Source of the DNA: Phycisphaerales bacterium
Lineage (GTDB): Bacteria > Planctomycetota > Phycisphaerae > UBA1845
Direction: 5' to 3'
DNA length: 64,000 nt
Assembly: GCA_020639115.1 (NCBI GenBank)
Contig: JACKHG010000002.1
Location: 1-64,000 of the forward strand
A program made the translations under genes and the position numbers. This document shows positions 35,840 through 44,671 of this stretch, one piece after another; positions within the stretch are counted from its first letter, which is position 1; each line of letters begins with the position of its first letter. Under the pieces are notes generated by a model. The model worked only from the letters and a program-made list of their open reading frames with translations, ran no database searches and had not been told where the DNA came from.

Positions 35840-37051
35840 CTACCGCGCGCCCGGCGCGTCCGTCCCGCCCTCGTGCTTGACCCAGGATTGGTGATAGTCC
35901 TGATCCTCGATCCCGGCTGCGAACTTCGTGAGCCGCAGCGGCTTGTAGCAATCCATCATCACCGCCAGCTCGCTGGTGCGCCGCGTGCCGATCGAGGCCT
36001 CGTAGGTGCCGGGGTGCGGGCCGTGGGCCACGCCCTGCGGATGCAGGCTGATCGACTCGGAGTCGATGCCCCGGCGGGAGGTGAAGTTGCCCGCGACGTA
36101 GTAGAGGATCTCGTCCATGTCAACCGACGCGTGGCCGTAGGGGCACGGAATCGCCTGCTCATGGAAATCCACCACGCGCGGCACGAACGAGCAGATCACG
36201 AAGTTCGGCCCGCTGAAGGTGATGTGCGTGGTCGGCGGCAGGTGGATCAGCCCGGCCTTGGCCTGGTAGTCGTGGATGCTGAACGCCACCGGATAGACGA
36301 AACCGTCCCAGCCCTCCAGCTCGTACGGCCAGTGGTCGTACATGTGCACGGAGAGTTCGTCGTTCAGCTTGGTCACCTGGGGATACGGTGCGGCGCCGTG
36401 CAGCTTCTTGTCGAAGGTCAACAGCCGCTCGGGCATCCGGAAATCACGGTGCGTGTACGGCGCGTACATCGTGATCTGCCCCACCTCGTTGCGGAACTCC
36501 TTCGGCACGTTGATCGCCCCGCCGCGCCCCTCGAACACCAGGCCGACACCGCGGTTGCCCTCGAAGTGCAGCCGGTACGGCGTGGACTTGGGAATCAGCA
36601 CATAGTCATGCTCGCGGAACGGCAGAATACCGTAGATGCTCTCCACGTACCCGCTGCCCGAATACATGAACCAGCACTCGTCGCCGTCGCCGTTCGAGAA
36701 GAAGTTCTTCGCCGGCTCGGCGGTCTTGCAGATGCCCACGTGCAGATCGGCGTTGACCATCAGCGTGCGCCGGCCGGTCAGGAAATCACCAACCGCCGCG
36801 TGATCCTGCGTCCGCACGTGCCGGCGATGCAGCGGCTGATTGTCGACCAGCTCGAACGGGCAGAACCCGGGCACCGATGCGGTCTCGACGGCGAACTCGT
36901 CGGTGGGCGGAACCTTGAAGTAGAGAATCGAGAACGGCCCCTCGAATCCCCGCCGCGTGACGCACTGCTCCATCAGCAACCGGCCGCTGGCGTCGCGGAA
37001 CGCGGTGTGGGGCTTGGGCGGCACTTTTCCGAGTTGGTGGCGCTGAATCAT
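35840..37051 (-). CDS. hmgA: Homogentisate 1,2-dioxygenase
   Basis: A 403-residue cupin-fold, iron-dependent ring-cleaving dioxygenase that opens homogentisate to maleylacetoacetate in tyrosine degradation. Hallmarks: GDECWFMYSGSGYVES in the N-terminal barrel, and the C-terminal active-site region with NFVICSFVPRVVDFHEQAIPCPYGHASVDMDEILYYVAGNF-type elements such as SVDMDEILYY and LHPQGVAHGPHPG. The ATG at 37051 has CGGGGAG upstream. Other enzymes of the pathway (4-hydroxyphenylpyruvate dioxygenase, fumarylacetoacetase) are not in the window, so the pathway is completed elsewhere or by unlinked genes. Confidence 0.93.
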   Translation of the reverse strand: MIQRHQLGKVPPKPHTAFRDASGRLLMEQCVTRRGFEGPFSILYFKVPPTDEFAVETASVPGFCPFELVDNQPLHRRHVRTQDHAAVGDFLTGRRTLMVNADLHVGICKTAEPAKNFFSNGDGDECWFMYSGSGYVESIYGILPFREHDYVLIPKSTPYRLHFEGNRGVGLVFEGRGGAINVPKEFRNEVGQITMYAPYTHRDFRMPERLLTFDKKLHGAAPYPQVTKLNDELSVHMYDHWPYELEGWDGFVYPVAFSIHDYQAKAGLIHLPPTTHITFSGPNFVICSFVPRVVDFHEQAIPCPYGHASVDMDEILYYVAGNFTSRRGIDSESISLHPQGVAHGPHPGTYEASIGTRRTSELAVMMDCYKPLRLTKFAAGIEDQDYHQSWVKHEGGTDAPGAR

Positions 37052-37197
37052 GACATGCTCCCCGGCGCGGGGACTCGGCACGCGGCAACGGCGCCATACC
37101 CGCGACGAAAGTGATTTTCCGGGAGGATTCTACAGCCAGGCCCGCGGCGAACGAAAGTGAGGCGGGATTTCCGCCGTGCGGGCCGCGATCGGCGCAT

Positions 37198-37220
37198 AAA
37201 AAATGCCCGCCGGAGCGGGC
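37198..37220 (-). terminator. Intrinsic terminator downstream of 5S rRNA
   Basis: On the minus strand the stem GCCCGC-tccg-GCGGGC is followed by A and six T residues. It lies immediately 3' of the 5S rRNA gene and ends that transcript before hmgA. Confidence 0.8.
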
Positions 37221-37227
37221 AAAAAAA

Positions 37228-37340
37228 GTACGGCAATCACCTAATCTCGCCTTTCGACTACCCTCGGCCGTGTGGGCTTAACTACCGTGTTCGGAATGGG
37301 AACGGGTGTGACCCCACACGTATGGTCACCGCGACGGAGA
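37228..37340 (-). rRNA. rrf: 5S ribosomal RNA, unlinked
   Basis: Reading the minus strand, the characteristic 5S core is clear: GGTGACCATA, then CACACCCGTTCCCATTCC, GAACACGGTAGTTAAGCCC, and the 3' part GGTAGTCGAAAGGCGAGA. Length is about 113 bases and ends are approximate, because helix I pairing is imperfect as read. No 16S or 23S sequence is nearby: it is flanked by the cdaA-cdaR pair upstream and hmgA downstream. A terminator follows directly. Isolated rRNA genes are known in Planctomycetota. Confidence 0.92.
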
Positions 37341-37419
37341 TAATAGCGGATCCCGGCGGGCCGTCAAGGGGCCGGCTGGAGCGGACCAGGAAAAACGTAA
37401 GACACCACAAGACAAGGGT

Positions 37420-38412
37420 TTATGGCGCCACCGTCTCCTTTGAGAGCGGTACCAGCCGAAATTCGATCGGCTCCGGATCGCTGGCCAGCTCGACACCATC
37501 CGGCAGGTTGAACTGGGGCTTCTGGTAGCGGTACTGATCAAGCTCCGCCTTGTCGGCAGCCGTCACCGAGATCACCCCGTAGATGCGCACGGCGTCGCTG
37601 CGGATCCGCTCGAGAACCTCGCTGCGGGCCTTCACCGTCAATGGCTGCGTGAGAATCGTGCCGGGCTCGCGAACCTCGACGCGATAGCGATTGAAGATGT
37701 CCAAGCTGGCCTCGATCTTGATCGGGACAGCCGAGATGGTCATTTCCTGCAGTTGCTCGGAGAGCTTGAACTTCACCGTGACGAAGTCGGGATTGAGCTG
37801 CACGCTGTACCCGCCGACCACGGAGCGGAGCGGCACCGGTCGGCTCTGGAATTCGCCCCGCGGCGCGGTGCGCAGGTACTCGTCCGGGTCGAGCACGACC
37901 CGCCGGTCCTCCGGGTTCAGCTTGGCGTAGTCGAGCTCGGACATGGTGACCTCGACCTCGGTGGGATCAACCGCGATCGGCCCGTCGTAATCGAGCGTTC
38001 CAGGCCGAACGAACACGGGCATGGTCACGACCTTGTCGTGGTCCACGCGGATCGGCAGTTCCGGCGGGTCGACGTCCTGAACGATGATGTCGCCGAGTTC
38101 CCCTTTCGCGCTCATCAGCGCTTCCTTGATGTCCAGGTCGTGGTCGCCCGGCGTGCGGATCGCCACCGGCACGCGTACCGGCAGCGGCTTCTGCTGCGAC
38201 TGGAGCGTGGAAATCAGGGCGCGCTTGCCGGTTACGACCGCCTCGCAGATGCGCTGGGAGTCGTCGCGCACGTAAACGCGCGTCTCGGAACTGGCCGGAA
38301 AGGGCTCCAGCGCAAGCTGGAGCGTGGCGGTGTCCGACAGGGAGTAGTCGGCGACGATCCAGATCAGGAAGGACAGGGCGGCGGTCAGGCCGATCAGGCG
38401 CACTTGCTCCAT
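37420..38412 (-). CDS. cdaR: YbbR-domain protein (CdaR-like regulator of the cyclase)
   Basis: A 330-residue membrane-anchored protein: one N-terminal transmembrane helix (about residues 5-24), then several YbbR-type beta repeats such as VPVAIRTPGDHDLDI, VTMPVFVRPG and PVPLRSVVGGYSVQLNPD. In Firmicutes, CdaR controls the diadenylate cyclase CdaA and is encoded just after it, as here: the ATG at 38412 follows the cdaA stop by four bases with GAGGTG eight bases upstream. Location is therefore expected at the outer face of the membrane with a cytoplasmic anchor. The symbol rests on context and domain type. Confidence 0.8.
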   Translation of the reverse strand: MEQVRLIGLTAALSFLIWIVADYSLSDTATLQLALEPFPASSETRVYVRDDSQRICEAVVTGKRALISTLQSQQKPLPVRVPVAIRTPGDHDLDIKEALMSAKGELGDIIVQDVDPPELPIRVDHDKVVTMPVFVRPGTLDYDGPIAVDPTEVEVTMSELDYAKLNPEDRRVVLDPDEYLRTAPRGEFQSRPVPLRSVVGGYSVQLNPDFVTVKFKLSEQLQEMTISAVPIKIEASLDIFNRYRVEVREPGTILTQPLTVKARSEVLERIRSDAVRIYGVISVTAADKAELDQYRYQKPQFNLPDGVELASDPEPIEFRLVPLSKETVAP

Positions 38413-38416
38413 CGCA

Positions 38417-39457
38417 TCACCTCGGCGCATCGGATCGGACCAACGCTTCTGCCACGGGCTCAGTAACGTCCGGCTCCTCCGGCGCAAGCTCGGCCGCGGG
38501 ACCGCCACCGCCGATCGCCGTGGCTGCATCGATCGCTGCCGGCTCGACTCCCGGCTCGTGCACGCCCTCGTCCTCGGCGTGACCGATGAGGCGGACAGCC
38601 AGCATCTCCCGCAGCCGGTCGGCTTCGAGGTCGCGATAGAGCCGGCCGCGGACCGCGAGCGAGATGCCGCCGGTCTCCTCGCTGACGACGAGGACGAGCG
38701 CATCGGTCTCGAGGCTCATGCCGAGTGCGGCGCGATGGCGGCTTCCGAAAATGCGGTGGGACGGATCGGCCTCCGCGAGCGGGAACTCGCAACCAGCCGC
38801 GGCGATCCGGGTGCCCACGATGATGACGCCGAGGTCGTGCAGCGCCGACCCGGGCCAGAAAATGGTCTCCAGCAGCTCGCGGCTGATCTCTGCGTCGATC
38901 GATACGCCGGTCTCCCGCAGCGCCCCGACGGGCACGCGGCGTTCGATCGCGACGAGGGCGCCGATCTTGCGCCGCGAGAGGTTGGCAGCCATCGCGACCA
39001 GGGACTCGATCACGCGGCTGGATTGGGCGGTCCGAGCCCTGCGGCTGAGCCGCTCTCCGATCAGGGTGAGGCCGCGGCGCAGTTCCGGTTGAAACACGAC
39101 CAGGGTTACCAGGAAGGTGCCACCCACGAAGTACGGGTAGAGCACGAGGATGCGGTCGAGCTGAAACAACCGGGCGACGATCGACAGCAGGAGCATGCCG
39201 GACATGATGGCCAGCACCGCCTGCATGAGCCGGGCCCCGCGTGTTCCCTGGAGGAACCGCAGGACCACGTACACGACGACGCCGATCAATGCGAGCTCGA
39301 AGAAGGCCCGCCAGGAGAGGTCAGCCCCGGTGCGCAGGCGGTAAATGTACGTATCGAGCAGGGGGAATCGAGGAGCCTGAGCCAAGAGCGTGGCGAACAG
39401 CAAGGATCTGCTTCCGGTAGAAGGGGCGGCCCCAGCCCGCCTGCAGCCCGCAGGCAC
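38417..39457 (-). CDS. cdaA: Diadenylate cyclase CdaA-like protein with altered DGA motif
   Basis: A 346-residue protein (from the GTG at 39457) with three N-terminal membrane helices and a DAC/DisA_N domain that makes cyclic di-AMP from two ATP. The RHR motif is intact (GSRHRAALG, residues 238-246), and LVVSEETGGISLAVRG is canonical. The usual DGA of the active site reads DLG here (SALHDLGVII, residues 208-210), keeping the metal-binding Asp but not Gly-Ala. Start is uncertain: GTG 39457 is close to the promoter, while a TTG at 39403 behind GGAAG would give MLFATLLAQAP. A promoter lies at 39488-39516. Confidence 0.82.
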   Translation of the reverse strand: MPAGCRRAGAAPSTGSRSLLFATLLAQAPRFPLLDTYIYRLRTGADLSWRAFFELALIGVVVYVVLRFLQGTRGARLMQAVLAIMSGMLLLSIVARLFQLDRILVLYPYFVGGTFLVTLVVFQPELRRGLTLIGERLSRRARTAQSSRVIESLVAMAANLSRRKIGALVAIERRVPVGALRETGVSIDAEISRELLETIFWPGSALHDLGVIIVGTRIAAAGCEFPLAEADPSHRIFGSRHRAALGMSLETDALVLVVSEETGGISLAVRGRLYRDLEADRLREMLAVRLIGHAEDEGVHEPGVEPAAIDAATAIGGGGPAAELAPEEPDVTEPVAEALVRSDAPR

Positions 39458-39487
39458 GCCGGAATCTGCGACAATTTACGCTATGCA

Positions 39488-39516
39488 AGTATATCGGCGC
39501 GCCAGGGGCGTGCCAA
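39488..39516 (-). promoter_or_regulatory. Sigma-70-like promoter for cdaA-cdaR
   Basis: On the minus strand TTGGCA (39511-39516) and TATACT (39488-39493) are separated by exactly 17 bases, an excellent match to the housekeeping consensus. The predicted transcript start lies about 20-25 bases before the GTG start of cdaA. Confidence 0.6.
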
Positions 39517-39614
39517 CAAATCGGACACGCGACACGCGCCAACGTTGGTGTGAACCCGGATCGCAGCCTGCGCACCGGTGGGCGGGCTGGCTGCGCTCCG
39601 GTCTTCGGCGTGGC

Positions 39615-39642
39615 TTGACCCACTGGCGAGGTACGGGACAAT
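39615..39642 (+). promoter_or_regulatory. Possible promoter for tRNA-Leu
   Basis: TTGACC at 39615-39620 and GACAAT at 39637-39642 are separated by 16 bases, and the tRNA gene begins 47 bases later. The minus-10 match is moderate, so this is tentative. Confidence 0.35.
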
Positions 39643-39689
39643 GGGCGGTGGCTGATGTCGTGCGCCGCAGGCGAACGGCTGGCTGATGC

Positions 39690-39773
39690 GCCGGAGTGGC
39701 GGAACTGGCAGACGCGCGGGATTCAAAATCCCGTTCTGGCAACAGAGTGTGGGTTCAAGTCCCTCCTCCGGCA
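39690..39773 (+). tRNA. tRNA-Leu (CAA anticodon)
   Basis: The acceptor strands GCCGGAG and CTCCGGC pair fully. The anticodon stem CGGGA/TCCCG encloses the loop TTCAAAA, giving anticodon CAA. A long variable arm is present as in class II tRNAs, and the T-loop GTTCAAG is standard. CCA is not encoded (TCC follows the discriminator A). It reads codon UUG. Confidence 0.95.
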
Positions 39774-39800
39774 TCCCCCAGAGCGACAACTGGCGTCCGC

Positions 39801-41975
39801 TCAGTTAGCGAAGTTGCCCAGCAGGGCGTGGACGTCCTTCAGGTCGACGTCGTAGTCGCCGTCCATGTCGAAGGCCTGCTGGCAGGCTGCGGTGCATTGC
39901 GCGCGCGTCGGGCGCGGCGTTGCGTTCGGACCCTGGAGGCAGTCAGCCAGGGCCGCCAGATCCGCCAGGTCAACGTCGCCATCCGCGTCGAAATCTCCGG
40001 CGGCCATGGTCTCGCACCCGTCCGCCACGTTGTTGGCGTTGCAGTCGAGCTCACCGAGCTGCTCGACCCGCACGTTGTCGATGACCAGGTAGCTGTCCGC
40101 CAAGGGCACCGCGAGCGTTCCATAGAGATCCTCGAGGCCGATCATGACGTTGCCACTGACGCCCGAGGACGGCGAGGTGACGACCGTGGTGCCGTCGATC
40201 ACCCAGTCCACGAGCGTGTCGCGCTTGTGCACCTCGACCTCCACCCAGTGTTTGCCCGGCGCGCCGCTGGTTTCGTAGGTCGGCGCGGGGAACAGGTCCT
40301 GGTAGAAGGTGGCGGTGTTGTCGGTACTGCCCGCGAGGTAGACGCCGTGCGCGAGCGTGTAGGTATTGGGTCCGCTGTGCGCGCGGTAGTCCACGGTGGA
40401 GCCGCCTTCGCCCGTCACGGCGAACCACTTGCCGTCGCTCGTGGGATTGCCCGTCCAGACCTCCTGACCTCCGGCGTGCCCGACGCCCATGATCATGTGC
40501 TTGGTCGAGCCCGTCGCGCCGCCGGCGCCGCCGTTGTAGTTCAGCCACGCGTCGAACTTCAGGTCGAAATCGACGGTGCCGTACACGCCCTTGGGATAGA
40601 TATTGACGACCTCGGTCGATGGATTCGCATCGGTACTGTTCACGGTGAGCTTGACGCCGCGCGTCGTGCCCGCCGAGTTGGGCGCCGGCGGGATGCCGTC
40701 GGCGCTGTAATCGTAGTTGAAATCGACGGTGTGGTCCGCCGACGAGCCGAACACGTTCCAGCGCCCCGCCGCACCGCCGTCGTCGAAATTGTCTGCGAAG
40801 ATCACGTCGTCGAGCGGGGCTTCCGTGCAGCACGGGGCGACGAACTCCTCGTCAATGACGTTCCACAAATCCGGCAACGTGCCGTCGTAATTGAGCGCCC
40901 ACATCCCCACCCCGCCCAGATCGTACTGCTCGGCGAGCTGGTACTTGAGCCGCAGGCTGTCGGCGTTGTCGAACCAGATCTGGTGCCAGACGCCGCCCGA
41001 CTGGTAGCGGTACCACGGCGTTTGCGAGGCGGAGTCCCACTGGAGGCCGTAGTTCAGCGAATTCGGCTGATCGTTCGCGAAGCGCGTCGAGCCGATCCAG
41101 TCGATCACCGACGAGTACGCGGAACTGCCCGTGGTGGTCCAGTGTCCGCCGTAGTAGGGAATACCCAGGACGATCTTCTCCGGCGCGATGGCCCGCGCGC
41201 TGGCGTACTGCGTGACGACCGAGCTGGTGATGTTGTTGCCGCCCCCGGTCAGCGGAGAGCAGGGTCCGGACGTGCTGCTCCAGCTTCCGTAGAATGCGTA
41301 GCCCATGATGAAAATGATATCGCAATTCTGGACCAGGTTGTCGAACTGCCAGTTGGTCCAGTTGATCGGAGCGGTGGCGATGCTCGTCTCGCTGCCGCCG
41401 GGGATGTTCGCGTCCATGTACGCGGACAGCTCGCCCATGAATTCGTCCATCTGCGGCTGCCAGCCCGTGCCGCTCTCGAAGTCGATGTTGATGCCGTCGG
41501 CGTTGCCGGCGATCATCAGGTTCTTCATGTTGTTGAAGAAGTTGTTCTTGTAGGTGGTGCTGCCGATGAGCGTGTTGATGCTGGCGCCGTCGAACAGCGT
41601 CACCACCAGGTGCACCTTGACCCCGTTGGCGTGCGCCGTGTTGACGGTACTCGTCCAGGGCCATCCGTGCGTGTTGGTCACGTCACCGTGCGAATTGATC
41701 TGAATCGCGAACGCGCCCAGGTGGGTGAGCTTGTCCCACTGGATGTTGCTCGCGCTCTCCCAGTAGGGCAGGTAGCCGAACACCGTGCGGCACGGACCGG
41801 ACAGGGCTCCGCGCGGCACGCGCACCGGACCATCGATCAGGTCGGGGTTCACGGGATCGTTCTGGTGCGCCAGCAACTGCGCCTGGTGAAACCCGATGGC
41901 CTCACCCTGTGGCTGGGCCAATGCAACGGTCGCGCACGCGCACAACGTACCCACGATTATCCAGCGGCCATGCAT
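39801..41975 (-). CDS. Secreted GH18-family hydrolase with dockerin-like C-terminus
   Basis: A 724-residue exported protein with a signal peptide (MHGRWIIVGTLCACATVALA). The GH18 barrel (about residues 60-370) shows VFGYLPYWES at the start and the catalytic motif DGINIDFES, i.e. D-G-x-N-x-D-x-E; the second Asp of the classic DxxDxDxE is Asn, a form also found in GH18 enzymes acting on cell-wall polymers. Later barrel strands (IIFIMGYAFYG, KIVLGIPYYGG, GGVGMWALNYDG) are present. A second domain (about 390-650) is a beta-sandwich, and the tail carries DFDADGDVDLADLAALAD and DMDGDYDVDLKDVHALLG. The ATG at 41975 is chosen from the signal peptide. Substrate: chitin-like or peptidoglycan-like glycan. 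Confidence 0.88.
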   Translation of the reverse strand: MHGRWIIVGTLCACATVALAQPQGEAIGFHQAQLLAHQNDPVNPDLIDGPVRVPRGALSGPCRTVFGYLPYWESASNIQWDKLTHLGAFAIQINSHGDVTNTHGWPWTSTVNTAHANGVKVHLVVTLFDGASINTLIGSTTYKNNFFNNMKNLMIAGNADGINIDFESGTGWQPQMDEFMGELSAYMDANIPGGSETSIATAPINWTNWQFDNLVQNCDIIFIMGYAFYGSWSSTSGPCSPLTGGGNNITSSVVTQYASARAIAPEKIVLGIPYYGGHWTTTGSSAYSSVIDWIGSTRFANDQPNSLNYGLQWDSASQTPWYRYQSGGVWHQIWFDNADSLRLKYQLAEQYDLGGVGMWALNYDGTLPDLWNVIDEEFVAPCCTEAPLDDVIFADNFDDGGAAGRWNVFGSSADHTVDFNYDYSADGIPPAPNSAGTTRGVKLTVNSTDANPSTEVVNIYPKGVYGTVDFDLKFDAWLNYNGGAGGATGSTKHMIMGVGHAGGQEVWTGNPTSDGKWFAVTGEGGSTVDYRAHSGPNTYTLAHGVYLAGSTDNTATFYQDLFPAPTYETSGAPGKHWVEVEVHKRDTLVDWVIDGTTVVTSPSSGVSGNVMIGLEDLYGTLAVPLADSYLVIDNVRVEQLGELDCNANNVADGCETMAAGDFDADGDVDLADLAALADCLQGPNATPRPTRAQCTAACQQAFDMDGDYDVDLKDVHALLGNFAN

Positions 41976-42078
41976 CAATCCCTGTGCTCCTGCGTAGTGC
42001 CACCCACCCGGCGTGGTCAATTTCGGACTGCGTCCCCCTGCGCAATATTAGAGGGTCGCGCAGCGCGCTTCAAGGTGA

Positions 42079-44265
42079 TTATCGGTTGCGCTCGCGCACT
42101 GCTGTGACCGATCCATCCATGCCCGCGATGAAACACGTACCGCGCTTACCGACGGTCACGGGGGCCATTACGTAGAAACCCGGGGTCGCGCGATATGTCC
42201 AAATCGTGGCCCCGCTGTCGGCATTCAGGACCGTCAGCGTTCCCGTGTTGCCGCACACGTACACCCGCCCGCCGTGAACTGTGGGCGGAATCGGAAAGCG
42301 ACCGCTGGGCACCGTAGCGTCCCAAATGGTCTTGCCCTGCGCATCGATCTTGCGGACGCTGTCGCCCAGCCGGCGCGCATAGAGAAAACCATTGCTATCC
42401 ACCGCGGAGATCGCGCCGACATCGAGCGCCGCGTTCGTCTCCAGCGTCCCCTCGGCGGTGTAGGTGCCGAAGTGATACCCGCGGTCGCACACGGCCAGCC
42501 GATCACCGGCAACAACCGGCCCGCAATCCGCCGGCGCGTAGTAGCGGAACGCCGGATGCGTGCTGGACTTCGGGCCGAGCTGGCGCCAGCGCAGCGTACC
42601 GTCGGCACGGTTCAGGCTGTAGAGGTAGCCGTCCCAGGCGCCGAAATACAGCGCATCGTTCCAGACCGCGGGCTGGCACTCAATCGCGTAGTCCGCTCGG
42701 CTGAAATCCCACTTGGGTTTACCATCCGCCAGCGCGATGGCGTGCATGTTCCCGCCGTTGTCGCCGAGGTAGACGACCCCGTCGGCGACGAGCGGCTGAC
42801 CGTAGACGGGCAGACCGACCTCGCGCTTCCAGCGCAGCGTGCCCGCGGCGTCGAGGGCGTACACGCTGCCGTCACCCGACCCGAACACGAGCGTTTCCGC
42901 GGACCACGCCGGCGTCGCGAGCACCTCGCCGCCGGTTTGAAACGTCCAGCCCGGCTTGCCGGTCGACGCATCGAAGGCCCGCACGATGCCGTCCGTTCCG
43001 GCGACGACGAGCTGATCGTTCACGATCACCGGCCCGGCCTTCACCGCCGCGGGCAGCATGACCCGCCATTGAACCTCGGTCGCGCCGTTGTCCACGTAGA
43101 AAACGCGCGTGCGGATATCCTGCGGGTCGCGCGCGTCCTTCTTCTTGCCCGGGACCCGCATTGCCGCGGTGAGCAGATGGGCCCCTTCCACCAGGCCACC
43201 GGTCGGCAGCTTCAGCTCCGGTGCATCCGCCAGCTCGAGACCGTCGAGCGTCACGCGCTCCTCGCCATCGATCGCCAGCACCAGTTCCCGCGCCCGCGGC
43301 GGGCCCGCCTTGATTGCGGAAACACGCACCGTCAGCCCCTGGGCGTCCACCCGGGCGCCCGGCTCCGGGGTGGTGAGGGCGAACTTCCGTCGGCGCGGAA
43401 TCACCGGGGCATCGTAGAGCTTCTTCCAGACGTCGGTCTTGCCCTGGGCCTTCGCGCTCTCGGGAAAACGACGGTAGTCATAACGCACGTGATCGGAATT
43501 CAGCGACAGCAGGCCGTAGCCCGCGTTCGGACCGAACGTCGAACCGCCCTCGATCGCCGGAATACCCGCGATGTCATGCACGCGCGGCGTGTGCCCATGG
43601 CCGACCAGGATCAACTGCACGTTGTAATCCCGGATCAGGTCGAGAAACGTGTCCATCTCCACGGGATTGGCGTACTCGCCGATCTCCGGCGAATGATGCA
43701 TCGCGAGCACGATGGGTGTCCCCGGATCGAGCTTGCTCAGATCGGCCTTCAGCCAGGCGCGCGTCGTCGCGTCCAGCGAGGGCACCGGCTCCTGCGGCGA
43801 CGCCGAGCAGACGAAGGCAAAATGCCAGCCCGCATGGTCGAGCGCGTGGTTCGCCCCGCCGTGACGCTTGCGCATCACGTCGTACAGCGCCACCCACGTG
43901 TTGTCGTGGTTGCCGGGCACCGCGTACCACGGGCAGGGCAGCGCATCGATCGCGTGCTGCGCGATTGCCCACGTGTTGTCGATGACCCCGTACTCGGTGA
44001 TGTCGCCGGTCACGACGGCAAAGTCCGGTGCGGGGGCCGGCACTTCCATGCCCGGCACGTTTTGCGGTTCACCCGCCGCGCGGGCGATCCACGCGAGCGT
44101 GTCGGCGCCGCGCACCTTGCCGGGCTCACCCTCGCGCGCCAGGTACGGCCCGATATGCACGTCTGAAAAATGCAGTACGGTGAACGGAGCCGCAGCGGCC
44201 CAGGCCACGGCCGCAATGCAATGCACCGCGACGAGCAGAACACCAGCAATCCACGAGCGCTTCAT
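42079..44265 (-). CDS. Exported metallophosphoesterase fused to a PQQ-type beta-propeller
   Basis: A 728-residue protein with a signal peptide ending near AWAAAA. Residues 28-270 form a calcineurin-like metallophosphoesterase with all metal-binding motifs: FSDVHIG, VTGDI, PGNHD, LAMHHSPE and GHGHTPRVH. A short linker domain follows, and residues 390-725 form a quinoprotein-like (PQQ_2) propeller with repeated blades: GTDGIVRAFDASTGKPGW, GSGDGSVYALDAAGTLRW, GDNGGNMHAIALADGKPKW, GAWDGYLYSLNRADGTLRW. The hydrolase probably acts on a phosphodiester or phosphate monoester in the periplasm; the propeller may bind ligand or partner. It has no cofactor-bearing dehydrogenase motif. The ATG at 44265 is the only good start. 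Confidence 0.9.
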   Translation of the reverse strand: MKRSWIAGVLLVAVHCIAAVAWAAAAPFTVLHFSDVHIGPYLAREGEPGKVRGADTLAWIARAAGEPQNVPGMEVPAPAPDFAVVTGDITEYGVIDNTWAIAQHAIDALPCPWYAVPGNHDNTWVALYDVMRKRHGGANHALDHAGWHFAFVCSASPQEPVPSLDATTRAWLKADLSKLDPGTPIVLAMHHSPEIGEYANPVEMDTFLDLIRDYNVQLILVGHGHTPRVHDIAGIPAIEGGSTFGPNAGYGLLSLNSDHVRYDYRRFPESAKAQGKTDVWKKLYDAPVIPRRRKFALTTPEPGARVDAQGLTVRVSAIKAGPPRARELVLAIDGEERVTLDGLELADAPELKLPTGGLVEGAHLLTAAMRVPGKKKDARDPQDIRTRVFYVDNGATEVQWRVMLPAAVKAGPVIVNDQLVVAGTDGIVRAFDASTGKPGWTFQTGGEVLATPAWSAETLVFGSGDGSVYALDAAGTLRWKREVGLPVYGQPLVADGVVYLGDNGGNMHAIALADGKPKWDFSRADYAIECQPAVWNDALYFGAWDGYLYSLNRADGTLRWRQLGPKSSTHPAFRYYAPADCGPVVAGDRLAVCDRGYHFGTYTAEGTLETNAALDVGAISAVDSNGFLYARRLGDSVRKIDAQGKTIWDATVPSGRFPIPPTVHGGRVYVCGNTGTLTVLNADSGATIWTYRATPGFYVMAPVTVGKRGTCFIAGMDGSVTAVRERNR

Positions 44266-44410
44266 GAGGCTTACTTCCGGTACGGGTCAAGGAACAGCGC
44301 GGCACGCACGCAAGGCGCGCGTTCACACGGTACCGGCACAGGCGCCGTCCGCCAACGCGTGACTCCCCGGTTTCGCTCGCGGAGTTTCCCGCACGGCGTG
44401 GAGGTTCGCA

Positions 44411-44671
44411 CTATTCGTCGTAGAAGGAGTCGAAGAAGGGGTCCTGGGCGCAGAGCAGATCGAGATCGGCGCCCAGCGCTTCGACCACGCGGTCGATCCG
44501 CGTCGCCTCGTAGCCCCGATCATGGATTGCGCGCCGGACACGCAGCACGCGGTGCATGCGCACATCCGGAATCGCCGCGACGCGTTCGCGCCAGTGGGCG
44601 AGTTCGCCGGCCGACAACGGCCCGGTCACAGCGTCCAGCCGGTTCATGTTTCGGTTGGGCTCGATCGTCAT
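44411..44671 (-). CDS. FlgM-like small protein
   Basis: An 86-residue protein with a C-terminal helical region DVRMHRVLRVRRAIHDRGYE and RIDRVVEALGADLDLL, resembling the C-terminus of FlgM-type anti-sigma factors (VRxxKVxxLRxxIxxGxY, then a hydrophobic helix). FlgM binds the flagellar sigma factor. The ATG at 44671 is preceded by GGAGCCT. No flagellar gene is in the window, and the similarity is short, so this is a tentative call; an unrelated small regulatory protein is possible. Confidence 0.45.
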   Translation of the reverse strand: MTIEPNRNMNRLDAVTGPLSAGELAHWRERVAAIPDVRMHRVLRVRRAIHDRGYEATRIDRVVEALGADLDLLCAQDPFFDSFYDE

